This document shows positions 8,365 through 16,228 of a DNA stretch of 16,976 bases, piece by piece. Numbering within the stretch: the stretch's first letter is position 1; each line of letters opens with the position of its first letter. Below the pieces are notes generated by a model. It ran no database searches, was not told the DNA's origin, and saw only the letters and a program-made list of their open reading frames with translations. Origin of the DNA: Thalassiosira profunda (Eukaryota > Bacillariophyta > Thalassiosirophyceae > Thalassiosirales > Thalassiosiraceae); assembly GCA_036939355.1 (NCBI GenBank), contig JALLAP010000184.1, positions 1 to 16,976 on the forward strand. Direction: 5' to 3'. The position numbers and the translations under genes are program-made.

Positions 8365-8908
8365 GATGGATCGCTGCTAGTGCTCGACTGGGGCGGGGCG
8401 GTTGATGTTGTTGATGCATACAGTGTCAGAGGTGTCGGTGCATCATCAGTGGTCGGACCGCGAGGGGCGATCACCGGCAGCTGCTTTCGCTGTCCATTGT
8501 ACAACGCCCCCACAGCCGCGCTCAGCCGCCGCCCCTCTTAGATGCGGACGACGTCCTACGGGGGGAGCGCCGCTTGCAAATGGTGGTGAAAGTGAAAGGG
8601 CCGTGCTGGCGTTGTGCCCGGCTCGTCGGCCGTTGGTTTTTTTAGAGCGTTTGAAATGGTTTGAAATCCTACGTTGGAATTAATACCTTCCTACGGCAAG
8701 CAACAATAAGGTAAGTAGATATCTAACTTCATGCACCACTCGTCAACAACGCAGTGCATGTGCATGTGCACCAGAAACACGAACACCGATTCGATCTTGC
8801 TTGCCGCTTTCACGCAAACACGAACACCGACCGAGCGATCGCCCCGGAGGACCCTAGCTGGCCTCATCATAAATCAAATAACAGCCGCAACGATATCTAC
8901 CACACACC
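8365..8908. promoter_or_regulatory. Divergent spacer between sulfotransferase-like and XPA-like genes
   Basis: 544 bp without a supported gene. It holds the two 5'UTRs and presumably both promoters. The half next to the XPA-like gene has TGCATGTGCATG (8755-8770 region) and a 15-bp direct repeat (separate entry). Short frames here look random in composition. Confidence 0.45.
8775..8830. repeat. 15-bp direct repeat pair in promoter spacer
   Basis: The 15-mer AAACACGAACACCGA occurs at 8775-8789 and again at 8816-8830, 41 bp apart start to start, about four helical turns. It lies 80-135 bp upstream of the ATG at 8909, where factor-binding sites or a 5'UTR element would be expected. Confidence 0.7.
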
Positions 8909-9794
8909 ATGTCGACAAACCAAAGCCTATTCGACGCCTGGAGGGACGGCCGGGGCGCCTCCATGATCGCGACGAAGGACGCACGTCAGTTCTACTTCCT
9001 CGGGACGGACGAACTCGCCGAGTTGCCCTGCTACAAATTCGGGGGAGGCATAGGGTGCGGCCCTCCCATGAAGTGCTACAGGCACGGTAAGAAATGATGA
9101 TGCATTTGTATTGCAGTGTGTCGTTGGTTAATAAGTGATTGTTATGATTCCTAATTATGCTGATCAATCGTTATGTGCAATCGTATCGGCGTACGCAGAG
9201 CACCTCGTCGAGGCTAGCCTGGAGAAGCTGGGACGGGACGGCGTTACGAAGAAGCTGGTAGCCCGCCGAAAGCGCGAGGAGAACAAGCGCCGGAAGGAGG
9301 AGCAGGCCGCCCTCGCCCGCCAGCGTATGACCGCGGGCAACACTGCCAACGCGGGGAATGGTGCCGCCGCCACCGCCAGCGCGGGCAACGCGTCGGGCGG
9401 CGGGGAGGATGGCAAGGAGATCAAGAAGCTGAGGTCCAGCCTCCTACGGATGGCGAAGAAGAGCATGGGGTTCGAGAGGAGCGGTGCGCCGAGCAATTGG
9501 CGGTTCGAGGTGCCGGGCACGTCCGGGGCGACCTTCGCCGCGCTCATGGGACGTCCGGGGGACGTGGGCCTAGACACCTTCGTGAAGAACGGGGCGTACT
9601 ACGCCGAGCGCTGCGGTCCGATGAGGCTGTTCGGGTTGAAGGAGGAAAGTCAATTGGTGAAGACGTTCAAGCGTGAGATGGTCGGGCAGAGGATTGGGGA
9701 TCAGGTGGTTGTCCGCTACAAGGAGAGCACGATGGAGCTGTCGGTCAGCGGCTACGCCGAAATCTGCGATGGTGGATTCTCCTTTGGTTGGTGA
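8909..9794 (+). CDS. XPA C-terminal-like domain protein
   Basis: Two exons, 8909-9086 and 9199-9794, giving 257 residues; the splice is phase 1 and restores a GAG codon. Residues 19-40 (MIATKDARQFYFL-TDEL) followed by PPMKCY and EHLVEASLEKLG (60-71), then a long basic helix (77-102) and KKLRSSLLRMAKKS, follow the order of the XPA C-terminal DNA-binding domain: 'TKTEAKxxYxL-xDL', 'MKLY', 'SLExxG', then a charged helix. The XPA zinc finger is missing; no CxxC pair precedes the domain. A Gly/Ala/Asn linker (about 103-131) leads to an unrecognised C-terminal module (154-257). Inferred role: nucleic-acid binding, perhaps DNA-repair related; XPA-C-like modules also occur in proteins with no repair role. 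The ATG at 8909 (caccATGt) is the first in-frame one. It converges with gene 6. Confidence 0.72.
9087..9198 (+). other. Intron of the XPA-like gene (112 nt)
   Basis: Donor GTAAGA at 9087 and acceptor GTACGCAG ending at 9198 join two frames that otherwise end or begin without context. A CTAAT branch-like motif lies within. Exon 1 would hit a stop at TGA four codons into the intron if it were not removed. Confidence 0.8.
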
Positions 9795-9919
9795 TAGATG
9801 GGGATCATCTTGCAGTGAAGAAGATTAATCGGAGAAAGTCGGGGAGAGGTACTGCACCGTGGAGGTTCATGCTTCACCTGATTGATCAGATAGCACCGAT
9901 GCCATGGAAGGTTATTTGT

Positions 9920-9925
9920 AATAAA
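9920..9925 (+). terminator. Probable poly(A) signal (AATAAA) of the XPA-like gene
   Basis: AATAAA on the plus strand, 126 nt past the stop at 9794 and 5 nt before the end of the opposing sulfotransferase gene. Cleavage 10-30 nt downstream would put the transcript end inside the coding region of gene 6, antisense to it. Confidence 0.45.
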
Positions 9926-9930
9926 GATGT

Positions 9931-10779
9931 TCAAGCCATTTCTGGAGTGATGGCGGTGGAGATTTCAGCTTCCGCTGGCGTCCGCCTGGCATCCCCCACC
10001 GACATCATTTCGTACCCAAAATAACGAAAGTCAAGTTCAGCCCACTCATTGATACGGCGTATTGTTTGTTTCGTCAAATGCGTGACATTAAGCACTTGGG
10101 TCTCGTGCCGAGCCTTCTCATGCCCCAGCCGTATCCCCTCCAGCCCGTACTGTTCCATCAGTACCGGAAGCTCGGCGGTGATGTTCTCGAGCCGCAGGAT
10201 GTGATCCACCACCTGCGTCCCATCGCGGTGCGTGTACCTGTGCATGGGGATGCAGTGACCTCGGGTGCATACCCCCGACTGTTCAACTCGGTCCATCTCT
10301 CGGTTAATCCAAAAGTTCAGCGTCCTCGGCTTGTTGGCAGGGGAGTTTGGCCCCGGCTTGCCCCGTAGGCCGGTGCTCCAGTAGTATTCCGAGACGATTC
10401 TCTCGTACGGGTTGCGAACGACAGCAAACAATTTCGCCTTTCCGTACTTGGGCCGCAAGAGGTACGCCGGCGGGCAGTGCCACGCGGACGTGTCCAGCGC
10501 GCACGGCCAGTCGACCTCCTTCTCCAACGGACCGGGCAAGCACTGGAAGAATTTGCACATGGACCAGGCGATCCCAGCGGCGGCGGCTGCTAGCTCGATC
10601 GAGGTCCCGCCCGTTTTCGTGATATGGACAAATTCCAGCGTTTCACTTTTCGCCTTGCTTTCCGTTGCCAAAGTAGCATTAATCGGTTGAGACGGCTCTC
10701 CTGAAGTATGGTTCGATAATCGCCAGGAAAGGTACACGAAGCAGCTGACAGACGCTATGCGCAATTTAGCCGCAATCAT
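9931..10779 (-). CDS. Membrane-anchored sulfotransferase (Sulfotransfer_2-like)
   Basis: 282 codons from ATG at 10779 to TGA at 9931. Hydrophobic residues 6-21 form a short type II signal anchor. FVHITKTGGTSIE (50-62) is the 5'-phosphosulfate loop with K55 as the conserved lysine, and FAVVRNPYERIVSEYYW (118-134) is the 3'-phosphate motif with R122 and S130. Both motifs are canonical, unlike those of gene 4. The C-terminal RINEWAELDFRYFGYE resembles the end of the Sulfotransfer_2 domain. Cysteines at 75, 80, 93 and 102 and NIT/NVT sequons suit a Golgi lumen. Expected activity: PAPS-dependent O-sulfation of a polysaccharide or glycoprotein glycan; acceptor unknown. It converges with the XPA-like gene (136-bp gap) and diverges from gene 7. 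Confidence 0.88.
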   Translation of the reverse strand: MIAAKLRIASVSCFVYLSWRLSNHTSGEPSQPINATLATESKAKSETLEFVHITKTGGTSIELAAAAAGIAWSMCKFFQCLPGPLEKEVDWPCALDTSAWHCPPAYLLRPKYGKAKLFAVVRNPYERIVSEYYWSTGLRGKPGPNSPANKPRTLNFWINREMDRVEQSGVCTRGHCIPMHRYTHRDGTQVVDHILRLENITAELPVLMEQYGLEGIRLGHEKARHETQVLNVTHLTKQTIRRINEWAELDFRYFGYEMMSVGDARRTPAEAEISTAITPEMA

Positions 10780-11287
10780 GGCAAGCTATCTCATGCAGTG
10801 CCCGGGGGGTGAGGGAGAGACAGCAACATCCATTTGGCCCTTCTGCGTTTGCTTGTTGCACACGCGCAACATTCAACGCAGAGAACTCGGCCCCTCCGGA
10901 AGAGTGGCGTTCTCAGCAACCGCTCCTCGCGACCGCCTCCTTCAGAGTCGACCCGATCTATCAGCGAAGGGCGGGCTGCTGCACTGCTGGCTCTGGTGGT
11001 TGGTGGTTGAGACGATCATCAATCCTGCATGCAGTTTTTCCGCCACTCCCCGCCCCAACGCCACAAAATACTCCAACGCCAATTTCCCTCCATGCTGCCG
11101 CCTCCCACTACGACCGCGAGCGCCTATCCACGACGCCGCTCACGCCCTCCCTCCTCTCCTCAGCCGATCTGGCTGTGCTCATGGGATTAACGGCGTCTTG
11201 GGGCGTTTAGGTGGTGCCCGCTGATGGATGGAGGCATGTGATGTGTGCTCCATTCTCCGCTTCATCTGATGTCTGCCGGCCCACACC
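10780..11287. promoter_or_regulatory. Divergent spacer between sulfotransferase and SGNH-like gene
   Basis: 508 bp without a supported gene. It must contain the 5'UTRs and promoters of genes 6 and 7. The second copy of the palindrome CTGCATGCAG is at 11025-11034. Open frames through here (for example a 155-codon plus frame from 10757) have no recognisable domain and overlap the start of gene 6, so they are left out. Confidence 0.45.
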
Positions 11288-12688
11288 ATGTCACGACGAA
11301 CGCTCGCCCGCATCTTGCTCTTCGTGGCGGTGGTGCCACTTTGTTGGCATTCATTCTTAGAGACTGTCGAGGTTTCTTCGCCAACCTCCGCGGCGTCTCG
11401 CATTTTCCAGGCCGTGAAGGGTGGCGGCAGCCGCAATTCCACCCTGCCCGAGAACGTGAGGATAGCATTTCAGCTTCACGATCCCCATTCGGCGCTCGCG
11501 CCGCTCGTGTTAATGGACGAAATGAGCAGCGAGGAAAATTGCAAAGATGCTCCCGATCTGCCGCCATCCTTGCTGCGGTCGCATTCTCGACGTTTTCGCC
11601 ACGGTCGAGACGGATTTGCGCATACTTAATATCGGGGATAGCGTCATGCGACAGCTGTCAAGGGCGTTCGACGTCATGTTGGAAATCGCAGCCGGAAAGT
11701 CACATTACGATCCAAACGGAGGAGCAGTGGCGATCACAATCCCAACCGCCCCGGGGCATTCACCGCGCCCACCGACCGAGGCGGCGTGTCGACCTTTTGG
11801 GCTATGACGGGGCTGTTGTCGAGCAAGGGGAAAGAGGAACCTGTGGCCTACAGGCCTGGTGGCGGATGGGACATGTCGCAGGTTGCAACTCTCAAGAACA
11901 AAACCGATGAGGGGAGTGGCATTGTGTTTGACGCGGTTGTCCTTCGAGTGATGCACGGCTGGATGGAAATCGAGGACATTACATACGACAGACTCGCGGA
12001 GGCCGTCGATCTTTCCAATCGGCTGTTCGGCGCAACGACGGTGGTCTTCATGACCATTCCCTTTACCAACAATGTGTATACTCCTGAGATATGGGAGAAA
12101 TGCCAACAGGCGAACGAGTGGATGCGCGAGATCGCCTCCGAGTGGAATACGACGCACCAATTCCAACGACGAGACGGAGAACGGGACAGTGACTTGAAGC
12201 ACGTGCTCGTAATGGAATACTCGCAATTCTACCAACACGTAATATGGAAAAACGCCCGTCACTTGGGATATAACGCGTCGAATCCGCTGCAACTTACCGA
12301 TGAAGGCTTCGCAGACGAGCAAGGCTTCTTGTTCGAACGGCTCGAAGATGGGAGCGATTGGTCGCCCAGCATAGCCATGGTCTGTCACGATGTGCCGGTG
12401 CAGAAGAAAAAGCATGTGAACAGGACGGAATGCACGCATAATCGACTTTTCGAGGATGGGATGCACATCTGTCCGGAGACGCTGGCGAGTCGGTTCGGGG
12501 CCGGCCTGGCCTGTTTGCTGGGATGCGTGCACAATGGCCGGAATAATGAGGCAGCAGACTCGGTGAAGCAGCGGGGCGACAATGTGCGGATTTGCGAGCG
12601 CGAATGCAACTCGCAGTTCATGTCCGTGCGCCCCATCCACGAAGCTTGGTTGGGTTGGGGTCCCATGTCTTCGGTTCTTTCGCGGTAG
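11288..12688 (+). pseudogene. SGNH/PC-esterase-like membrane protein, frame broken twice
   Basis: Three consecutive pieces read as one protein. Piece 1, from ATG 11288 to about 11577, has a signal anchor (ARILLFVAVVPLCW) and a luminal stem. Piece 2, about 11579-11720, is shifted by one base and carries LRILNIGDSVMRQLS; its GDS serine codon is 11640-11642. Piece 3, about 11725-12688, is back in the frame of piece 1 and has TAPTDRGGVSTFW, GGGWDMSQV, an HGWM motif and FEDGMHICPET. GDS plus a late DxxH (12455-12466) is the catalytic layout of SGNH hydrolases and the PC-esterase/TBL group, which add or remove acyl groups on glycans. The first break needs one extra base near 11575-11582, the second one missing base at about 11700-11740; the net change is zero. 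No GT-AG intron explains either. It may be a sequencing or assembly error in an intact gene, or a decaying gene. Piece 3 alone (from 11786, GTG) lacks the serine block. Confidence 0.6.
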
Positions 12689-12739
12689 CATTAGCCTTGG
12701 TCTGGGCACGTCAGATTTGTCCTTTTCCATTGCCTAGCT

Positions 12740-12760
12740 ACTTGCATACAGCTTCACATC
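12740..12760 (+). repeat. Copy A of a 21-bp intergenic element
   Basis: Sequence acttgcatacagc-tcacat with one variable base, about 52 nt past the end of gene 7; a near-identical copy is at 15955-15975. Both sit in spacers where 3' ends converge. Confidence 0.4.
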
Positions 12761-12923
12761 TCTAAAGTTGTGAATAAGCTAAAGCGTTACGAGTGCTCCT
12801 CTTTCAGATGCCCCAGAAAAAGCGAAACGATGCTTCGTTGTCAAGCATGTCCCCTCTCTTTAAATTGCCGTCCTCGACGTCTCTCGTCTCTTTTCCCAAT
12901 GCAATGCCACCATTCGCTTTCGT

Positions 12924-15055
12924 CTACTTTTTGGGCCTTCCCTTCTTCTTCGCCGGCTCGCCGTCCTCCTCCACCTCCTTTCCTTTGATGCTCTCGAGGA
13001 ATGCAGCCACGTCCTCCTTCTCCACCGTCGGCACGTTCTTCAGCGCCTTGGCATCCTCCGCGTCGTCGTTCCGCACGATGAACAGCGTGTGGCCCATTCC
13101 GCACGCCACCTCCGTGACAAGACACGAGTCCAGCCCGTTCACGAATTTGGGCTTGCTGCTGGATTTGTTCTCGTCCTTCCCGAACCCCAGCTCGCCATGG
13201 TTGCCGTGGCCCCAGCTCACGGTGACGCCGTTCTTCGTCGTGCAGACCACGTGCTGGTTCCCGGCCCCGACTGACGCCACGACGTGGCCGTTGTTCGCCA
13301 GCGCGTCCACCAGAGTGGGACGCATCGTCGCCTCGGAATTCTGCTTGTGCTTCCCGAAGTAGTACACGTGGCCGTGCTTCGTCAACACCAGCGTGCAGTT
13401 CGACCCGGCCACCGCGGAGACGGGGTGATTGCTCGCGAAGATGGGACCGCGCATCGATCCCACGAGGCGGGGCGTGTACTCGTCCGCCTGGATTCCGTGG
13501 CCGAGGCAGCCGTAGTCGCCGCATCCCCACGTGAAGACGCGGGGGACGTGCTTCTGTCCGACGGTGGGCGCCTCGACGGCCACCGTGTGGTGCTTCCCGC
13601 AGGCCACGTTCGCCAAGCGGATCGTCCCGCTGTCCTCGAGGCCGACGCACTTGACCTTACCCGACGAATCGACGCCTTTCCCGGTCATCAGGTTGCCCGC
13701 GTATCCCCCAGCGGCGTCGGCCTCGCTCTGGACAAACGTCGACCGCTTAACAAACTTGGCGCAGTTAGCGAAGCCCAATTTTCCCGCCGAGACGATGTAC
13801 TCCCCCGTTTCCCCGTCGCCGAGCTGGCCGAACTCCGACGAGCCCGTGGTGTAGAGGTGGCCGGCGGAGGAGAGGAGGGCCGAAATGCTCTCGCCGCAGG
13901 ACGCCTGATGGTGGAACGAAATTAATAAGTATGCATCAATAATTGCAGACAATAGAATCCCCTCCGACAAAACGCACCTGGACAATCTTCACGTCCTCCC
14001 CCTCCTCGTCCTCCCCGCCCACCTGCCCCATCACGCTGCACTTGCGAAACTTCTCGATCCGCGCCGCCCCCTGGTTGTTAATCCCCAGCTGCCCGCAAAG
14101 GTTCCCCCCGCTCGCGTACGCCAATCCGTTGCTCCCCACCAGAATGGTGTGGTACTTCCCCACCCCCGCCCCCACGAATTTGATGGAGTCGTCGTCCCCC
14201 GCGCTCAATGGCGTGGGGACGGGGACCACGGCCGACGCGTATCCCAATCCCAATTGGCCGGACTCGTTCCGCCCCCATCCGTACGCCGTGCCGTCGGTCG
14301 TGATGGCGACGGAATGGCAGGCGAGGGGAGACGTGGCAAGAAAGGCAATTTTGCTCTTGCCGAAGACGGACGGGAAGAGGAGGTGGGGGGCCATGAGCTC
14401 GTGGGGCTCGATCGTTTTGGAGAGGGCGGACCGTCCCGGGCTGCCAAAAATGAAAATGGTGCATGTGGTATGAGGGAAAAGTGAGTGCACATGATATGCA
14501 CCAAAATTGATACAGCGCAAAATCGATCACAACTCACACAGAGGCATCCAACGTGCCCGTCTGCGCCAGCAATCCCGGCGCGGGCGCCTCGTACACCTCG
14601 TCGCCGCCCTTCTTGGAGGCCTTCTTGCCATTTTCGAGGCGCATCCGGGGCGGGACGGGGAGGACGTACTCCCGCGGCCCGGCCGCCGCCTCGTCCGACG
14701 CCGCTACCGCGGTCGTGCCGGAGGAGGCCTTGGGGGCGGAAGACGCCGCCGGCTGGGAAGCCGCCGGGGCCGGGGCCGGGGCGGCCATTTCCTCGGACAT
14801 GAAGTCGCCCCACACGTTCATCATGGCCGGATCGACCGCGGGCGCCGCCGCCGCTTCGTCCCCGCCAGCGCTCCGCCTACTGGAGCGGACGCCCTGACCG
14901 CCGCAATTCATCATGGCCGTGACGGCGTCGGGGGGTAAGTCCAATTCTTTGGAAAGCTTGGCAATGTCGGCAGCTGTCCCTCCGCCCGGGGCGAGGTATG
15001 CACCACTCACCCCGGGGGCCGCGCCGTCGGCAGCTCTCTTGCGTCCGCGCGGCAT
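12924..15055 (-). CDS. RCC2/TD-60-like RCC1-repeat beta-propeller protein with AT-hook-like tail
   Basis: Three exons on the minus strand: 15055-14538, 14440-13978 and 13904-12924, giving 653 residues; phases 2 and 0 join cleanly. After a low-complexity N-terminus (1-170, starting PRGRKR) come RCC1-type repeats, such as GWGRNESGQLG (227-237), SSEFGQLGDGE, TWGCGDYGCLGHG (452-464), VYYFGKHKQNS and SWGHGNHGELGFG. The order, including the NSEATMRP stretch and the last ELGFGKDENKSSSKP followed by VACGMGHTLFIVR, follows RCC2 (TD-60) rather than RCC1. RCC2 acts in mitosis at centromeres and the midzone and modulates small GTPases; whether this holds here is inference. The C-terminus is KKKGRPKK (646-653), an AT-hook-like core that would also serve as a nuclear signal. 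The ATG at 15055 is preferred to one at 15130, which adds a non-conserved stretch. It diverges from UBL5 with 280 bp between the ATGs. Confidence 0.85.
13905..13977 (-). other. Intron 2 of the RCC2-like gene (73 nt)
   Basis: Minus-strand donor GTGCGT after CAG (exon end 13978) and acceptor CATCAG ending at 13905. It is phase 0 and joins KIVQ to ASCGES, inside a repeat where the propeller pattern requires continuity. The donor is weaker than those of the other introns. Confidence 0.8.
14441..14537 (-). other. Intron 1 of the RCC2-like gene (97 nt)
   Basis: Minus-strand donor GTGAGT at 14537-14532 and acceptor TTTTTGGCAG ending at 14441, with a pyrimidine-rich tract before it. It splits a valine codon (phase 2) and joins TLDAS-V to PGRSALSK. 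Exon 1 would otherwise stop at once (TGA). Confidence 0.85.
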
Positions 15056-15335
15056 GGCTGATATATATGTGAGGCGGGAAGAGAGTGGATCGAGGAGCCG
15101 AAGGAGGAGGAAGGTTGTGGGCGGGGGCAAGGGGACGTCGGGGAGGAGGGGAGGTGCACCACAACAATGACGAAGGGAAGTGAAAATGAACGAGCGGTTC
15201 CGAAAGAGTCCGATTTGTGTCCGATTTGTGTCCGATCTTCATTCACACATTCACCACCGCACCGTTGCCGCCCTCCCAGCTCCCACCCCGCCCCGCCCCG
15301 GCGCGTCCGCCCACGCTTCCCGGCCCACCAATAAT
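15056..15335. promoter_or_regulatory. Bidirectional promoter spacer of RCC2-like and UBL5 genes
   Basis: 280 bp between the two ATGs, so both 5'UTRs and promoters must fit here. It holds the 11-bp tandem repeat at 15208-15239 and a TATATATAT run at 15060-15068, which is only a few bases before the RCC2-like ATG and thus more likely 5'UTR than TATA box. The C-rich stretch before UBL5 (15270-15310) is probably its 5'UTR. Confidence 0.5.
15208..15239 (+). repeat. 11-bp tandem repeat, about 2.9 copies
   Basis: GTCCGATTTGT at 15208-15218 and 15219-15229, then GTCCGATCTT at 15230-15239. The period is one helical turn, so any bound protein would line up on one face of the DNA. It lies about midway in the shared promoter spacer. 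Confidence 0.85.
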
Positions 15336-15641
15336 ATGATCGAGGTGGTCCTGAACGACCGCCTCGGAAAAAAGGTCCGCGTGAAATGCAACGAGGACGA
15401 CACCGTCGGCGACCTCAAGAAGCTCGCGGCCGCGCAACTGGGCACCCGGCCCGAAAAATTGCGTATCCAAAAGTGGTACACGATCTACAAGGACCACATC
15501 ACGCTGGAGGATTACGAGATCCATGACGGGATGGGATTGGAGCTGTGAGTATGCAATTGTGTTGTAATTGTGTGTGTTGCTTGGATTGCAAAAAACAATT
15601 GATGGATCTCATGCATAACATTCAACAGCTACTACAATTGA
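15336..15641 (+). CDS. UBL5: Ubiquitin-like protein 5 (UBL5 / Hub1)
   Basis: Exons 15336-15544 and 15629-15641 give exactly 73 residues, the usual length of UBL5/Hub1. The start [18 protein letters not shown], the core [18 protein letters not shown], and [21 protein letters not shown] are near-identical to the eukaryotic consensus. After splicing the chain ends LELYYN. The double tyrosine of Hub1 is kept; the last residue is N rather than the common Q, and there is no C-terminal Gly-Gly, as expected for a ubiquitin-like protein that is not conjugated. UBL5 binds HIND-motif partners (Snu66, Prp38) in the spliceosome non-covalently and is also linked to the mitochondrial unfolded protein response in animals. 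The ATG at 15336 is chosen because the family begins MIEV; the frame extends upstream to 15180 without homology. Confidence 0.96.
15545..15628 (+). other. Intron of UBL5 (84 nt)
   Basis: Donor GTGAGT at 15545-15550, acceptor TTCAACAG ending at 15628, with a branch-like CATAAC shortly before. It is phase 2, splitting a leucine codon. Splicing adds the terminal Tyr-Tyr-Asn and stop; without it the protein ends at LEL. Confidence 0.88.
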
Positions 15642-16228
15642 GGAGCGCAACTTTGATTGCGCACCTTGCGATGGGAATGAGACAAACAATGATCCGGAGG
15701 GGAAAGGCAATAATTCTATTGGCGTGGTGATGGGGGGAAATGAGCACAAACGCAAAGATGCCATAGATGGGGGAGAAACGGTTTTGAGACCGGAGCACCC
15801 CTTCAATTCAATCTGGCGTAATTCCTGTGATGGAAAAACTGGCGGTACCTTAGGAGGGGGGAGATCGGGAGATGCAATTTGGCCTCGAAAGGATACTTCA
15901 CGTTGTCTCTTCTCATTGGCTATGGAACCTTAATGCAGATGAATAAGCGACGACACTTGCATACAGCATCACATACATTTACATACTCTAATATCAATTT
16001 TGTTGCCTTTCCTCTTTGAAGGTGGTGATCGACTTCTAATATGTATCAGTTCTCAGTAGCCCTGGCATTTAGATCCAACGATATGCATAAGCGAAGAGCC
16101 GGTTCTATTCCCCCGCCAACATTTCCCCCATTTGCAATTCCAGTGCACAGATGTCGTCCCGACAACCGCATTCCCGCACCTTCAATCACCCACATTTTCT
16201 CCTACAGCTATGCATCGCATTATTCCGT
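15642..16228. other. Convergent spacer, no gene seen
   Basis: 587 bp between the end of UBL5 and the stop of the minus-strand hypothetical gene. It is AT-richer than coding DNA, has no codon bias or domain in any frame, and contains copy B of the 21-bp element (15955-15975). It should hold both 3'UTRs. A further 3' exon of the minus-strand gene cannot be excluded. Confidence 0.4.
15955..15975 (+). repeat. Copy B of a 21-bp intergenic element
   Basis: Matches 12740-12760 at all but about two of 21 positions (acttgcatacagc-tcaca core). Same orientation, also in a spacer between convergent gene ends; a GAATAAGC octamer is nearby in both (12772 and 15941). Confidence 0.4.

Noticed and set aside
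10757..11224. 155-codon plus frame between genes 6 and 7
   Set aside because: No domain or targeting signal, and it overlaps the start of a well-supported gene; probably promoter sequence.
13284..13925. 213-codon plus frame inside the RCC2-like gene
   Set aside because: Antisense shadow of the RCC1 repeats (His/Val/Arg/Ala-rich).
15005..15010. GTGAGT on the minus strand inside exon 1 of the RCC2-like gene
   Set aside because: The nearest acceptor would give a 37-nt intron, shorter than any other here, and the frame is open without it.
15180..15335. In-frame upstream extension of UBL5 (52 codons)
   Set aside because: UBL5 proteins begin MIEV; the extension has no homology and covers the tandem repeat and promoter spacer.
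15609..15806. 65-codon minus frame past UBL5
   Set aside because: Random composition, AT-rich codons and no neighbouring splice sites; treated as spacer.
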